From assembly GCA_945983015.1 (NCBI GenBank), contig CAMFSN010000007.1, positions 1 to 29,204 of the forward strand: DNA of 29,204 nt. Direction: 5' to 3'. Below, in pieces: positions 1-8,336 of the stretch. The notes under the pieces were generated by a model that did not search any database, was not told the DNA's origin, and was given only the letters and a program-made list of their open reading frames with translations. The position numbers were made by a program, and so were the translations under genes. Numbering within the stretch: the stretch's first letter is position 1; each line of letters begins with the position of its first letter. Source of the DNA: an uncultured Bacteroidales bacterium. GTDB lineage: Bacteria; Bacteroidota; Bacteroidia; Bacteroidales; UBA932.

Positions 1-905
1 GAGTGTCCGGTTCGGGCAAATCCAGCCTTATAAACGAGACTCTGATGCCTATCCTAAAGTCGAAGTTTTATCATTTGAAACAGAAACCCCTGCCATACGA
101 TACTCTGGAGGGGATGGAAAACATAGACAAGGTGATAGAGATAGACCAGAGCCCTATAGGCAGGAGTCCCCGCTCGAATCCCGCCACTTTTACCGGAGTG
201 TGGTCCGATATCCGCGCGCTTTTCGAGCAGACTCCGGATGCGAAGGTCAGGGGTTTTAAGGCCGGTCGCTTTTCCTTTAATGTCGAAGGCGGACGTTGTG
301 AGGAGTGCAAGGGCTCGGGCATTCAGCTCATTGAGATGAATTTTCTGCCTTCGGTGAGTGTGGTTTGTCCATCTTGTGCGGGAAAGAGATATAAGGAAGA
401 TACTTTAAGCGTATTATATAAAGGAAAGAGTATCAACGATGTGCTGGAGATGTCCATAGCTGAGGCTCTGGAATTTTTTAAGGCCAATCCCAGGATTTAT
501 CCTAAGTTGAAGGCTCTTGCGGACGTGGGTTTGTCTTACGTGAAGTTGGGACAGTCCAGCGTAACGCTTTCGGGAGGCGAGTGCCAAAGAATGAAATTGG
601 CATCGGAATTATGTAGGAAAGCGACCGGAAAGACCCTGTATATGCTGGATGAGCCGACTACCGGACTGCATAGCGAAGACGTGAAGGTGCTGCTGTCTGT
701 CTTGAACAAGCTGGTGGAGCAGGGAAATACCGTCCTGGTGATAGAGCATAATATGGATGTGCTGAAGACGGTGGACTATTTGATAGATATGGGGCCTTGC
801 GGGGGTAAGGGAGGAGGTACGGTGGTCTCCAAGGGAAGTCCTGAGGAAGTGGCGGAGGACCCTAATTCTGTAACTGGAATCTATTTAAAGGAAGTATTGA
901 TATGA
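1..905 (+). CDS. uvrA: Excinuclease ABC subunit A, C-terminal part (cut by window edge)
   Basis: This is the C-terminal ~300 residues of UvrA, the ATP-driven damage-recognition subunit of nucleotide excision repair, which loads UvrB on damaged DNA in the cytoplasm. The visible part opens inside the second Walker A loop (VSGSGKSS; the preceding Gly codon is split by the window edge). The insertion with the zinc finger follows (CEEC, 19 residues, CPSC, about residues 98-124). Next come the ABC signature LSGGECQRMKLASEL (about 189-203), Walker B LYMLDEPTTGLH and the H-loop VLVIEHNMD. Full UvrA proteins are about 940 residues, so roughly two thirds lies upstream of the window and the true start is not visible. 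The signature has Cys where LSGGEAQR is more usual; this is a mild variation. The stop codon overlaps the next ATG (ATGA), so the GH3 gene is probably co-transcribed and translationally coupled. Confidence 0.97.
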   Translation, partial: VSGSGKSSLINETLMPILKSKFYHLKQKPLPYDTLEGMENIDKVIEIDQSPIGRSPRSNPATFTGVWSDIRALFEQTPDAKVRGFKAGRFSFNVEGGRCEECKGSGIQLIEMNFLPSVSVVCPSCAGKRYKEDTLSVLYKGKSINDVLEMSIAEALEFFKANPRIYPKLKALADVGLSYVKLGQSSVTLSGGECQRMKLASELCRKATGKTLYMLDEPTTGLHSEDVKVLLSVLNKLVEQGNTVLVIEHNMDVLKTVDYLIDMGPCGGKGGGTVVSKGSPEEVAEDPNSVTGIYLKEVLI

Positions 906-3196
906 GACAAAAACTATTGACTTTGATTTGCGTAGGCTTTGCCCTGTGCGCTTGTAAAAATGAAATTCCACGAGCCATTCCTCAGGACCCTGAGATGGAG
1001 GCTAAAATCGAGAAAATTCTCTCTCGAATGACTCTTCAGGAGAAAGTGGGGCAGATGACTCAGCTCACTTCCGGAGCCATACTGGAGCCGGGGACACATC
1101 ACGTTTCAAAAAAAGGTGAGTCAATCCTTAGAAAGTATAAAATCGGCTCCGTTCTGAATACTATGGAGGACGTGGCTGATTCCACCTGGGCATACAGGGA
1201 GTTTATCAAGGAGATTCAGGATATCTGCCTGGATGAGATGGGCATCCCTTGTCTGTATGGCCTGGATCAGATCCACGGAGCTTCCTATACTCTGGGAGCT
1301 GCCCTTTTCCCTCAGGAGATAGGAGTGGCTTCATCTTTTAACGATGAACTTCCTTTCGTTATGGGCGATGTCTGTGCCTATGAGACCAGGGCCTGCAACG
1401 TGCCTTGGGTTTTCACTCCTACCCTGGATTTGAGCCGTAATCAGTGCTGGCCTCGTATGTGGGAGAGTTTCGGGGAAGACCCTCTGGTGCAGAGCCGTAT
1501 GGGTGTACAACTCACTCTCGGTCTTCAGGGAGATAATCCTAACAGGATAGATTCCAAACACGTGGCAGTGAGCTTGAAACACTTCTTCGCTTATGGCGCC
1601 GCTATCTCCGGACAGGACAGAACTCCATCTATGGTAAGCCCTCGTGAGCTCAAGGAGAAATTCTTCCCTGCCTTCAAGGCTAGCATTGAGGCTGGAGCCC
1701 TGACTATTATGGTCAATTCTTCGAACAATGACGGAATTCCTTTCCACACTAACAAGGAACTGCTCACCGGTTGGCTGAAAGAGGGGCTTAACTGGGATGG
1801 TATGATAGTTACCGACTGGGCTGATATCCGCAATGTCTATGAGCGTGACCATACTACCGCCACATATAAGGAGGCAGTTGCCGCTTCCATCAATGCCGGT
1901 GTGGACATGATAATGGAACCTTACAGCGTAAAGGTATGCGATTATCTGGTAGAGCTGGTAAATGAGAAAAAAGTTCCTCTCAGCAGGGTTGACGACGCCG
2001 TGCGCCGCATACTCAGGGTAAAATTCAGACTTGGCCTTTTCGATGATCCGTATTCCGGCACTCTGGAGGACTATCCTGAGTTCGGAAGCGAGCAGCACGT
2101 ACAGAGCGCTTACCGTGCAGCTTTGGAAAGCGAAGTGCTTCTCAAAAACGAGAACTCCCTGCTGCCACTTTCTAAGAGCGACAAGATCCTTCTCCTCGGA
2201 CCTAATGCCAATTCTATGCGTACCCTGGGTGGTGGCTGGAATTATTCTTGGCAGGGAGAAGTGGCTGACAGACAGGAGTTTGCTGCGTGCTATAACACTA
2301 TTTACGAGGCTCTGGATGCCAAATTTGACTCCGTTACTTATCTGCCTGTGCTCGAGTATGCCCCATACGGCGACTTCCAGACTGAGATAAGGGGGGATTA
2401 CTCCCAGGCCCTTCGTGCTGCCAGAAAGGCTGACGTGGTAGTGATAGCCATAGGTGAGAACTCCTACTGCGAGACTGTGGGTAACATCAACGACCTGACT
2501 CTTTCTTCAAATCAGCTCGAATTGGTGAAGACCCTTGCCCAAAGCGGAAAGCCTGTCGTGCTCATCCTCAACGAGGGCCGTCCTCGTGTCATAAGGGAGA
2601 TAGAGCCTCTCGCAGGAGCTATCGTAAACGTATTGCTTCCAGGTAATTACGGTGGAGATGCCCTGGCTTCCCTGCTTTGCGGAGAGGAGAATTTCAGCGC
2701 CAAGCTCCCTTACACCTATCCTAAGTATGTGAACAGGCTGAACACCTACGATTACAAACTCTGTGAGAATCGTGCCACTATGGGAGGCCTTTATAATTAT
2801 GATGCTAACATCGAAAGCCAATGGCCTTTCGCCCACGGTCTGAGTTACACCACTTTCGAGTACTCGAATATGAGGGTGGATAAGAGCGAGTTCAGTGCAG
2901 GAGACATAATCAAGGTGAGCATAGATGTGAGCAACACTGGAAAAGTGGCCGGAAAGGAAGCGGTGCTTCTCTTCTCTTCAGACCTTTACGCTTCAGTGGC
3001 ACCTGACGTAAAACGCCTTCGCGACTATACTAAGATATACCTGGAGCCAGGTCAGACTAAGACCGTCAGCTTCGATTTGAAGGCCGATGACCTTTCTTTC
3101 GTGGATCATTCCCTGAACTGGGTTCTGGAAGAAGGTGAATTCAGGCTTGCCTGTGGCAGTGAATCAGTTCTGGTCAACTGCATCAAGGGCAGATAG
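902..3196 (+). CDS. Glycoside hydrolase family 3 beta-glucosidase-type lipoprotein
   Basis: A 764-residue exo-acting glycosidase of the GH3 family, comparable in architecture to BglX. Residues 1-18 form a lipoprotein signal peptide ending in the lipobox LCAC, with Cys18 as the lipidated residue, so it should be anchored in the periplasm or outer membrane. A TIM-barrel domain follows (about 35-375) with KHFFAYG (226-232) and the nucleophile segment MIVTDWAD, where Asp305 is the expected catalytic nucleophile. The alpha/beta sandwich domain (about 400-620) and a C-terminal fibronectin-III-like domain (about 655-755) complete the usual three-domain layout. Beta-glucosidase is the commonest activity of this subgroup; beta-xylosidase or another beta-glycosidase cannot be excluded. 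No SusC/SusD pair is near, so this is not a classic polysaccharide-utilisation locus. The start overlaps uvrA by four bases and the 3' end overlaps the convergent MBL gene by 33 bases. Confidence 0.95.
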   Translation: MRQKLLTLICVGFALCACKNEIPRAIPQDPEMEAKIEKILSRMTLQEKVGQMTQLTSGAILEPGTHHVSKKGESILRKYKIGSVLNTMEDVADSTWAYREFIKEIQDICLDEMGIPCLYGLDQIHGASYTLGAALFPQEIGVASSFNDELPFVMGDVCAYETRACNVPWVFTPTLDLSRNQCWPRMWESFGEDPLVQSRMGVQLTLGLQGDNPNRIDSKHVAVSLKHFFAYGAAISGQDRTPSMVSPRELKEKFFPAFKASIEAGALTIMVNSSNNDGIPFHTNKELLTGWLKEGLNWDGMIVTDWADIRNVYERDHTTATYKEAVAASINAGVDMIMEPYSVKVCDYLVELVNEKKVPLSRVDDAVRRILRVKFRLGLFDDPYSGTLEDYPEFGSEQHVQSAYRAALESEVLLKNENSLLPLSKSDKILLLGPNANSMRTLGGGWNYSWQGEVADRQEFAACYNTIYEALDAKFDSVTYLPVLEYAPYGDFQTEIRGDYSQALRAARKADVVVIAIGENSYCETVGNINDLTLSSNQLELVKTLAQSGKPVVLILNEGRPRVIREIEPLAGAIVNVLLPGNYGGDALASLLCGEENFSAKLPYTYPKYVNRLNTYDYKLCENRATMGGLYNYDANIESQWPFAHGLSYTTFEYSNMRVDKSEFSAGDIIKVSIDVSNTGKVAGKEAVLLFSSDLYASVAPDVKRLRDYTKIYLEPGQTKTVSFDLKADDLSFVDHSLNWVLEEGEFRLACGSESVLVNCIKGR

Positions 3197-3811
3197 ATAA
3201 TCCTCCTCCGGCTCATTGAAGGGCTGGAGGAAAGGATTGTGGGTTCTTTCCTCGGCTATGTCGCTGCTTGCGGCGTGGCCGGGGAAAATTTCTATATCCC
3301 CATCCAGTCCCATCAGCTTATCCATAATGGAGACTATCAGTTTGTCGTAATCTCCGCCAGGGAGGTCCGTTCTGCCTATGGTGCCCGCGAAAAGAGTGTC
3401 TCCTGTGAACATGACTTTTTCGTCTCGGAGCAGATAGCACACTCCTCCAGGCGTATGCCCAGGGGTAAAAATCACCTCTATCTTCATATCTGCCAATTCC
3501 AACACCTCCCCGTCCTCGATACCTTTGCTCTCGAACTTCAGCTCCGGTCTTTCCAGAGGATGCATATAGACGGGAATCCCATATCTTTTCTGCAAGTCCG
3601 CCACTCCGTGAATGTGGTCCTTATGTGCGTGCGTAAGCAGAATCGCCTCCGGCTCAAGTTTATTCTCTGCCAAGTAGGAATTGACTCTGTCCTGCTCTTC
3701 ACCGGAAGTGCATCCGGGGTCGATTATTATAGCTTTTTTAGAGGCTTTCTTATTGATTATAAAGCAGTTCTCCTCGTAAGGGTTACAAACGAATGTTTTT
3801 ATATCCATCAT
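3164..3811 (-). CDS. MBL-fold metallo-hydrolase (glyoxalase II-like)
   Basis: A 215-residue cytoplasmic member of the metallo-beta-lactamase superfamily, glyoxalase II-like group. The binuclear metal site is complete: THAHKDH (His61, His63, Asp65, His66), His119 in TPGHTPGG, Asp138 in FTGDTLF and His179 in FPGHA. The family includes thioester hydrolases (hydroxyacylglutathione hydrolase), persulfide dioxygenases and unassigned YcbL-type enzymes; at this length, without the C-terminal helical domain of true GloB, a YcbL-like type II glyoxalase is the best guess and the substrate is unknown. Two consecutive ATGs (3811 and 3808) could serve as start. It runs opposite to its neighbours: divergent from the first deoxynucleoside kinase across a 64-base gap, and convergent with the GH3 gene, which it overlaps by 33 bases. 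Confidence 0.9.
   Translation of the reverse strand: MMDIKTFVCNPYEENCFIINKKASKKAIIIDPGCTSGEEQDRVNSYLAENKLEPEAILLTHAHKDHIHGVADLQKRYGIPVYMHPLERPELKFESKGIEDGEVLELADMKIEVIFTPGHTPGGVCYLLRDEKVMFTGDTLFAGTIGRTDLPGGDYDKLIVSIMDKLMGLDGDIEIFPGHAASSDIAEERTHNPFLQPFNEPEEDYLSALDAVDQN
3199..3238 (+). terminator. Strong hairpin just after the GH3 stop codon
   Basis: Two bases past the GH3 stop, an 11-bp stem (3204-3214 with 3221-3231, six-base loop ATTGAA) is extended by a 5-bp lower stem (3199-3203 with 3234-3238) after a two-base AA bulge. Two of the pairs are G-U wobbles in the plus-strand RNA; on the opposite strand they become A-C mismatches, so the fold suits the GH3 mRNA better. No U-tract follows, so this is not a canonical intrinsic terminator. 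It could still mark the 3' end or block decay. It lies wholly inside the coding end of the convergent MBL gene. Confidence 0.4.
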
Positions 3812-3816
3812 AAAGG

Positions 3817-3824
3817 CAAAAATA
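3817..3824 (-). promoter_or_regulatory. -7 box for the MBL hydrolase gene
   Basis: Read on the minus strand this is TATTTTTG, an exact match to the Bacteroidota -7 consensus TAnnTTTG, ending five bases before the ATG. No matching -33 TTTG is visible at the usual distance. If used, the transcript would have almost no leader. Confidence 0.45.
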
Positions 3825-3838
3825 AGAAACTTTTATTG

Positions 3839-3846
3839 TAATTTTG
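3839..3846 (+). promoter_or_regulatory. -7 box for the first deoxynucleoside kinase
   Basis: TAATTTTG matches TAnnTTTG exactly and lies 29 bases before the ATG at 3876, a normal leader length. It sits back to back with the minus-strand box at 3817-3824 in the same 64-base divergent gap. No clear -33 TTTG is seen. Confidence 0.5.
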
Positions 3847-3875
3847 TAGGGATAAGTCAATTCGTTTATTTTTCT

Positions 3876-4490
3876 ATGCATATCGGTGTCGCCGGAAATA
3901 TAGGATGTGGCAAGACCACACTTACTAGAATGCTTGCCCAGTACTATAATTGGATTCCACGCTTTGAGTCAGTAACTTATAACCCCTATCTCGAGGATTA
4001 TTATTCCGATATCCCACGCTGGTCTTTCGCCTTGGAAGTTTATTTTCTTCAACAGCGATTTCAGGATGTCCTGGAGATAGCCAGGAGTAAGGATGTCATC
4101 ATCCAGGACAGGACCATAATGGAGGGAGTGGAGATCTTCGTGGCTAACAATTATAAGATGGGAAACCTCTCGGAGAGGGATTTTAACACATATATGGAAC
4201 TTTTTGACCTGATGATGTCCCTGGTGAAAGAACCTGACCTGCTCATCTATATCCGCTCCAGTATCTCCCATCTGGTATCCCAGATTCAGAAAAGGGGCAG
4301 GGAATACGAACAGGGCATCAGTATAGAGTATCTGTCCGGATTGAACGAACTTTATGAGAAATGGATTTCTTCCTATAAGGGGAAGCTCATAATTCTGGAC
4401 GGGGATAATATGGACTTTGAGAACAGGCCGGAGGATTTTTCCATAGTAACGGACAGGATTGATGCCGAGTTTTACGGATTATTCAAATAA
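3876..4490 (+). CDS. Deoxynucleoside kinase, first tandem copy
   Basis: A 204-residue kinase of the dCK/dGK/dNK family, which phosphorylates deoxynucleosides in the salvage pathway. Visible features: P-loop GNIGCGKTT (7-15), the FESV segment with the probable catalytic Glu31, the IIQDRT motif (75-80; equivalent of the family DRS motif) and the Arg-rich lid region QKRGREYE (about 134-141). Length is normal for bacterial members (about 200-215). The next gene is a paralogue about two thirds identical by eye over its full length. In Lactobacillus acidophilus a comparable tandem pair encodes subunits of heterodimers with different specificity (dAK/dGK and dAK/dCK), so a split of substrates between the two copies is plausible here. 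The exact nucleoside preference cannot be read from sequence by eye. Confidence 0.92.
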   Translation: MHIGVAGNIGCGKTTLTRMLAQYYNWIPRFESVTYNPYLEDYYSDIPRWSFALEVYFLQQRFQDVLEIARSKDVIIQDRTIMEGVEIFVANNYKMGNLSERDFNTYMELFDLMMSLVKEPDLLIYIRSSISHLVSQIQKRGREYEQGISIEYLSGLNELYEKWISSYKGKLIILDGDNMDFENRPEDFSIVTDRIDAEFYGLFK

Positions 4491-4495
4491 ATCTT

Positions 4496-4503
4496 TAACT
4501 TTG
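4496..4503 (+). promoter_or_regulatory. -7 box for the second deoxynucleoside kinase
   Basis: TAACTTTG matches TAnnTTTG exactly, starting five bases after the first kinase stops and ending 21 bases before the second kinase starts. It suggests that the second kinase and the genes after it have their own promoter. No convincing -33 element is visible. Confidence 0.45.
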
Positions 4504-4524
4504 TAAGTTGAAAAAATATTAGAT

Positions 4525-5154
4525 ATGCATATCGCTATAGCAGGAAATATCGGAAGCGGCAAGACCACTCTCACTAAGATGCTAGCCGCCCACTATGGCT
4601 GGACGCCTAAGTTCGAGTCGGTGGATTTTAATCCATATCTCGCTGATTTTTATGAAGATATGGCCCGTTGGTCCTTTAATCTCCAGATATACTTCCTTAA
4701 TAAACGCTTTAAGGACGTAGTGGACATCTCCCGCAGTGACGAAGTCATCATTCAGGACAGAACCATCTATGAAGACGCCCGCATCTTCGCCCCGAATCTT
4801 CACGATATGGGTTTGATGAGTCCTAGAGACTTTGAGAATTACTCTGACCTCTTTAATCTGATGATGTCTCTTGTCGGTAATCCTGATCTGCTTATCTACC
4901 TGCGTTCTTCCATTCCTAATCTGGTGTCACAGATTCAGAAGAGAGGTCGCGAATACGAAAAGGGTATCCGTATCGACTACCTTACCGGTCTGAATGAGAA
5001 ATACGAGAAATGGATCAACTCCTACGACGGTAATCTACTGATTATCGATGCGGATCACATTAAATTCGGTAATAATCCCGAGGACTTTTCAAAGGTTACG
5101 GACATGATCGATGCCCAACTTTATGGTTTGTTCTCAAATACTAATTCAAAATAA
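4525..5154 (+). CDS. Deoxynucleoside kinase, second tandem copy
   Basis: A 209-residue paralogue of the preceding kinase, with P-loop GNIGSGKTT (7-15), FESV with Glu31, IIQDRT (75-80) and the QKRGREYE lid segment. The block LVSQIQKRGREYE is identical in the two copies. Differences gather in the stretch after the DRT motif (about residues 82-105: MEGVEIFVANN in copy one, YEDARIFAPNL here), close to where the family binds the base, which fits diverged substrate preference. The acyl-CoA ligase gene starts only five bases downstream, so the two are probably co-transcribed. Whether the two kinases act as homodimers or as one heterodimer is not decided by sequence. Confidence 0.92.
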   Translation: MHIAIAGNIGSGKTTLTKMLAAHYGWTPKFESVDFNPYLADFYEDMARWSFNLQIYFLNKRFKDVVDISRSDEVIIQDRTIYEDARIFAPNLHDMGLMSPRDFENYSDLFNLMMSLVGNPDLLIYLRSSIPNLVSQIQKRGREYEKGIRIDYLTGLNEKYEKWINSYDGNLLIIDADHIKFGNNPEDFSKVTDMIDAQLYGLFSNTNSK

Positions 5155-5159
5155 AAACT

Positions 5160-7034
5160 ATGACGACAAAACCTACCATCATCGACTTCGTTAATGAGTA
5201 CGTGGAAAAGTATCAGAATGATACCTATCTTCGTGAAAAAGTGGACGGAGTATGGAAAGAAACATCTTACCTGAAGACCCGTGAAGACGCTCGTCTGCTT
5301 GCAGCCGGCTTTATGGCTCTGGGACTTCAAAAAGGTGACAAAGTATCTCTTCTGGCAGAAGCCCGCCCTTTGTGGGTTATCGCTGAATTCGGTATCCTCT
5401 TCGCCGGTGCCGTGGATGTGCCTCTGTCTTACAAACTTGAATCCGATCACGATCTGACTTTCAGAATCAATCATTCTGATTCCCGTTTCATAGTGACCTC
5501 TGAGATGGAAATCCATAAGGTGCGCAGAGTCATCGACCAGTGTCCTGCCATCGAAAAGGTTCTCGTGATGGATAATATTCCGCTTCAGGAAGGGGAGATG
5601 TATCTGTCTGATCTGTACGAAATTGGAAAGAAATTCATCGAAGAGCACCCGGGTGAGTTGGAGCAGAGAATGGCTTCAATTGGCCCGGATGATTATGCTA
5701 ATATAAGCTATACCTCCGGAACTACCGCAGACCCTAAGGGTATCCTTCTGACTCACAGGAATTATACCGCTAACGTGGCTCAGGGCGCATCCGTCATCAA
5801 TATCAAGCGTGGAGCCATAATGCTTATCATTCTGCCTATGGACCACTGCTTCGCTCACGTGGCCGGACTCTACACTATGATGAGTTATGGCGGAAGCATC
5901 GCTACCGTTCCTGGAAAGACTCCTCAGGCTCAGTTGCGTAACATCCTTCCTACGATGAAGGAAGTGCATCCTAACGTGATGCTTACAGTGCCTGCCATCA
6001 GCCGTACCTTCAAGAAGGCTATAGAGAATGGCATCAAGGCTAAGGGCAAGACTACCGAAAAACTTTATAACATCGCCCTTAAGAACGCTAAGAAATACTA
6101 TAAGGATTACTATAATCAGGGTGGAGCCCAGTTCTGGAGAAAACCTTTCGTAAAACTCTTCGACAAGCTCATCTTCTCTAAGGTGCGCGAGACCTTCGGA
6201 GGACAGCTTGAGTTCTGCGTAGGTGGAGGAGCCCTTCTGGATATCGAACTTCAGAGGTATTTCTGCGCCATCGGTATGCCTACCTTCCAGGGTTATGGAC
6301 TTTCCGAGGCTACTCCTATTATTTGCTCGAATTCCCCTGGTTACGCCCGCTTCGGCTCTTCAGGCCGTATCGTAAGCCCTATGGAGTGTACTATCCGCGA
6401 CGACGAGAACAATATCCTCCCTAACGGAGAGACCGGCGAGATAGTCATCAAGGGGGAGAACGTGATGGCCGGTTACTGGAAGAACCCTGAGGCTACTGCA
6501 GATACCATCGTGGACGGATGGCTGCACACCGGAGACAGAGGTTACATCTGCAAGGAAGATCCTCGTTACCTTTATGTGACAGGCCGATTCAAGAGCTTGC
6601 TCATCTCTTCTGATGGAGAGAAATACTCTCCTGAAGGATACGAGGATAACTTGGCAGTGGTTTCCAAGTACATAGACAATGTAATTTTGCATAATAACCA
6701 GAGTCCTTATACCATCGTGCTGGTAGTGCCTAACAAGGATGCCCTTCGCGCTGCCGCTCCTGGGGACAAGGAGGCTCAGCTTCGCCTGATCCAAGCCGAC
6801 GTGGACAGCTATCGTAAGGGTGGGGCTCACGAGGGGATGTTCCCTGAGAAGTGGCTTCCTGCCGCCATCGTGGTTTGCGAGGAGCCTTGGAACGAGGCCA
6901 ATGGTCTGGTGAACTCTACCGCTAAGGTTGTCCGCGGTAAGGTCGAGGCTCATTTTGCAAAGCGCATCGAGTACGCATATACCTCAGAGGGAAAGCAGCT
7001 TAATAACCCTCAGAACCTGGCGGCTCTGGATTAA
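5160..7034 (+). CDS. Long-chain fatty acid-CoA ligase (AMP-forming)
   Basis: A 624-residue ANL-superfamily adenylate-forming enzyme, expected to activate a carboxylic acid to acyl-AMP and then acyl-CoA. The AMP-binding P-loop YTSGTTADPKGI is at about 181-192. GYGLSEATPI is the A5-type aromatic/Glu motif, DGWLHTGDRGY (about 455-465) carries the ribose-binding Asp, and GRFKSLLISSDGEKYSP is the hinge plus A8-type loop. The length and the long insert of about 60 residues before the VGGGALLD segment resemble the long-chain FadD15/ACSL-like group rather than acetyl-CoA synthetase. No membrane segment is apparent. It is flanked by a deoxynucleoside kinase and a sugar transporter, so context does not define its substrate. 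Arg codons are largely CGT/CGC, unlike the AGG-rich genes further on, which suggests good expression. Confidence 0.92.
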   Translation: MTTKPTIIDFVNEYVEKYQNDTYLREKVDGVWKETSYLKTREDARLLAAGFMALGLQKGDKVSLLAEARPLWVIAEFGILFAGAVDVPLSYKLESDHDLTFRINHSDSRFIVTSEMEIHKVRRVIDQCPAIEKVLVMDNIPLQEGEMYLSDLYEIGKKFIEEHPGELEQRMASIGPDDYANISYTSGTTADPKGILLTHRNYTANVAQGASVINIKRGAIMLIILPMDHCFAHVAGLYTMMSYGGSIATVPGKTPQAQLRNILPTMKEVHPNVMLTVPAISRTFKKAIENGIKAKGKTTEKLYNIALKNAKKYYKDYYNQGGAQFWRKPFVKLFDKLIFSKVRETFGGQLEFCVGGGALLDIELQRYFCAIGMPTFQGYGLSEATPIICSNSPGYARFGSSGRIVSPMECTIRDDENNILPNGETGEIVIKGENVMAGYWKNPEATADTIVDGWLHTGDRGYICKEDPRYLYVTGRFKSLLISSDGEKYSPEGYEDNLAVVSKYIDNVILHNNQSPYTIVLVVPNKDALRAAAPGDKEAQLRLIQADVDSYRKGGAHEGMFPEKWLPAAIVVCEEPWNEANGLVNSTAKVVRGKVEAHFAKRIEYAYTSEGKQLNNPQNLAALD

Positions 7035-7066
7035 TCACACGATTATTTTAACACTAAAATATAGAA

Positions 7067-8329
7067 ATGGCTACAAAAGTTACAAAACAGCAGAATTTCA
7101 CACCGGCTATCGTGGTGATGTTCGCATTATTCTTTATGATCGCATTCGTGACGAACCTCGCAGGTTCTATGGGTGTGGTCGTTACCAATCAATTCGGTGC
7201 CAGCAAGGCACTTTCTCAGTTGGGTACTCTTGCTAACTTCATAGCCTATGCCTGTATGGGTATTCCTGGCGGAATCATCCTTAAGCGCAAAGGTTATAAG
7301 TTCACTTCACAATTGGCCGTTATAATCGGTCTTGTAGGTGTGGGTATTCAATTCCTGTCAGGTTATGTGGAATCGTTTGCAGTATATGTTATTGGTGCAT
7401 TCGTGGCAGGCTTCTCAATGTGTCTTCTGAATATTTGTGTTAACCCTATGCTCAACACCCTGGGCGGTGGTGGAAACAAGGGTAACCAGCTCGTTCAGTT
7501 CGGTGGTTCCTGCAACTCCATCGGAGGTACTCTGGCTCCGTTCCTGGTAGGTTGGCTCGTGGGTGGTTCCATCCAGGATGCCACAGTGGCCAAAGCTGCA
7601 CCTGTTATGATGCTTGCGATGGTTATTTTCGCGCTGGCTTTCGTAGTCATCACTTTTACTAATATTCCTGAACCTCATTTGGAGACAGCTGAAGAGAAGG
7701 CTGCCCGCAAGGCCGGTCAGAAGACTAAGGAGAAGTATTCTCCTCTTTCTTTCCGTCACTTCGTGCTCGGTGCAGTGGCCATCTTCTTCTATGTCGGAAT
7801 TGAGGTGGGTATCCCTAATACTGCTAACGTATATTTCTCAGGAGTCGAGGGAATTGGCCCTAAGGTCGCCGGATCATTTGTGTCCGCCTATTGGCTCTGT
7901 ATGCTAATTGGCCGTCTGGTCGGTGGCGCTCTCGGCAGCAAGATCAGCAGCCGCAGTATGTTGCTAGTCACTTCCGGTGTAGCCATCCTGCTTCTGCTAG
8001 GTGTCATTCTCGTGCCTGAAACAGTGATGTTCAGCGGAGTTCCCGTAGCGCTTTACCTTATGGTGATCTGTGGTCTTTGCACTTCTGTAATGTGGGGCTC
8101 TATCTTCAACCTGGCCGCTGAGGGCTTGGGCAAATACACTGCCGCAGCATCAGGTATCTTTATGGCCCTTGTGTGTGGTGGAGGTATCATCCCATTCGTT
8201 CAGAATCTTCTCGCAGACGTGATAGGTTCCATTCCTAGCTACGGCGTTCTTATCGTATGCCTTGCATACCTGGTATTCTACGCCCTTGCAGGTAGTAAAA
8301 ATGTAAACAAGGATATTCCGACAGAGTAA
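7067..8329 (+). CDS. MFS sugar transporter (glucose/galactose GluP-FucP type)
   Basis: A 420-residue inner-membrane carrier with about 12 hydrophobic segments in two six-helix halves separated by a charged cytoplasmic loop (about residues 205-225, ETAEEKAARKAGQKTKEKYS). Conserved-looking stretches include GIPGGIILKRKGYK in the loop 2-3 position and NICVNPMLNTLGGG followed by QFGGSCNSIGGTLAP, which are typical of the fucose/glucose/galactose:H+ symporter group. The ROK glucokinase begins seven bases downstream, so glucose or a close hexose is the most likely substrate, imported by proton symport and phosphorylated inside. Sugar identity is inferred from context and not from binding residues. 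Confidence 0.9.
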   Translation: MATKVTKQQNFTPAIVVMFALFFMIAFVTNLAGSMGVVVTNQFGASKALSQLGTLANFIAYACMGIPGGIILKRKGYKFTSQLAVIIGLVGVGIQFLSGYVESFAVYVIGAFVAGFSMCLLNICVNPMLNTLGGGGNKGNQLVQFGGSCNSIGGTLAPFLVGWLVGGSIQDATVAKAAPVMMLAMVIFALAFVVITFTNIPEPHLETAEEKAARKAGQKTKEKYSPLSFRHFVLGAVAIFFYVGIEVGIPNTANVYFSGVEGIGPKVAGSFVSAYWLCMLIGRLVGGALGSKISSRSMLLVTSGVAILLLLGVILVPETVMFSGVPVALYLMVICGLCTSVMWGSIFNLAAEGLGKYTAAASGIFMALVCGGGIIPFVQNLLADVIGSIPSYGVLIVCLAYLVFYALAGSKNVNKDIPTE

Positions 8330-8336
8330 TAAGCTT

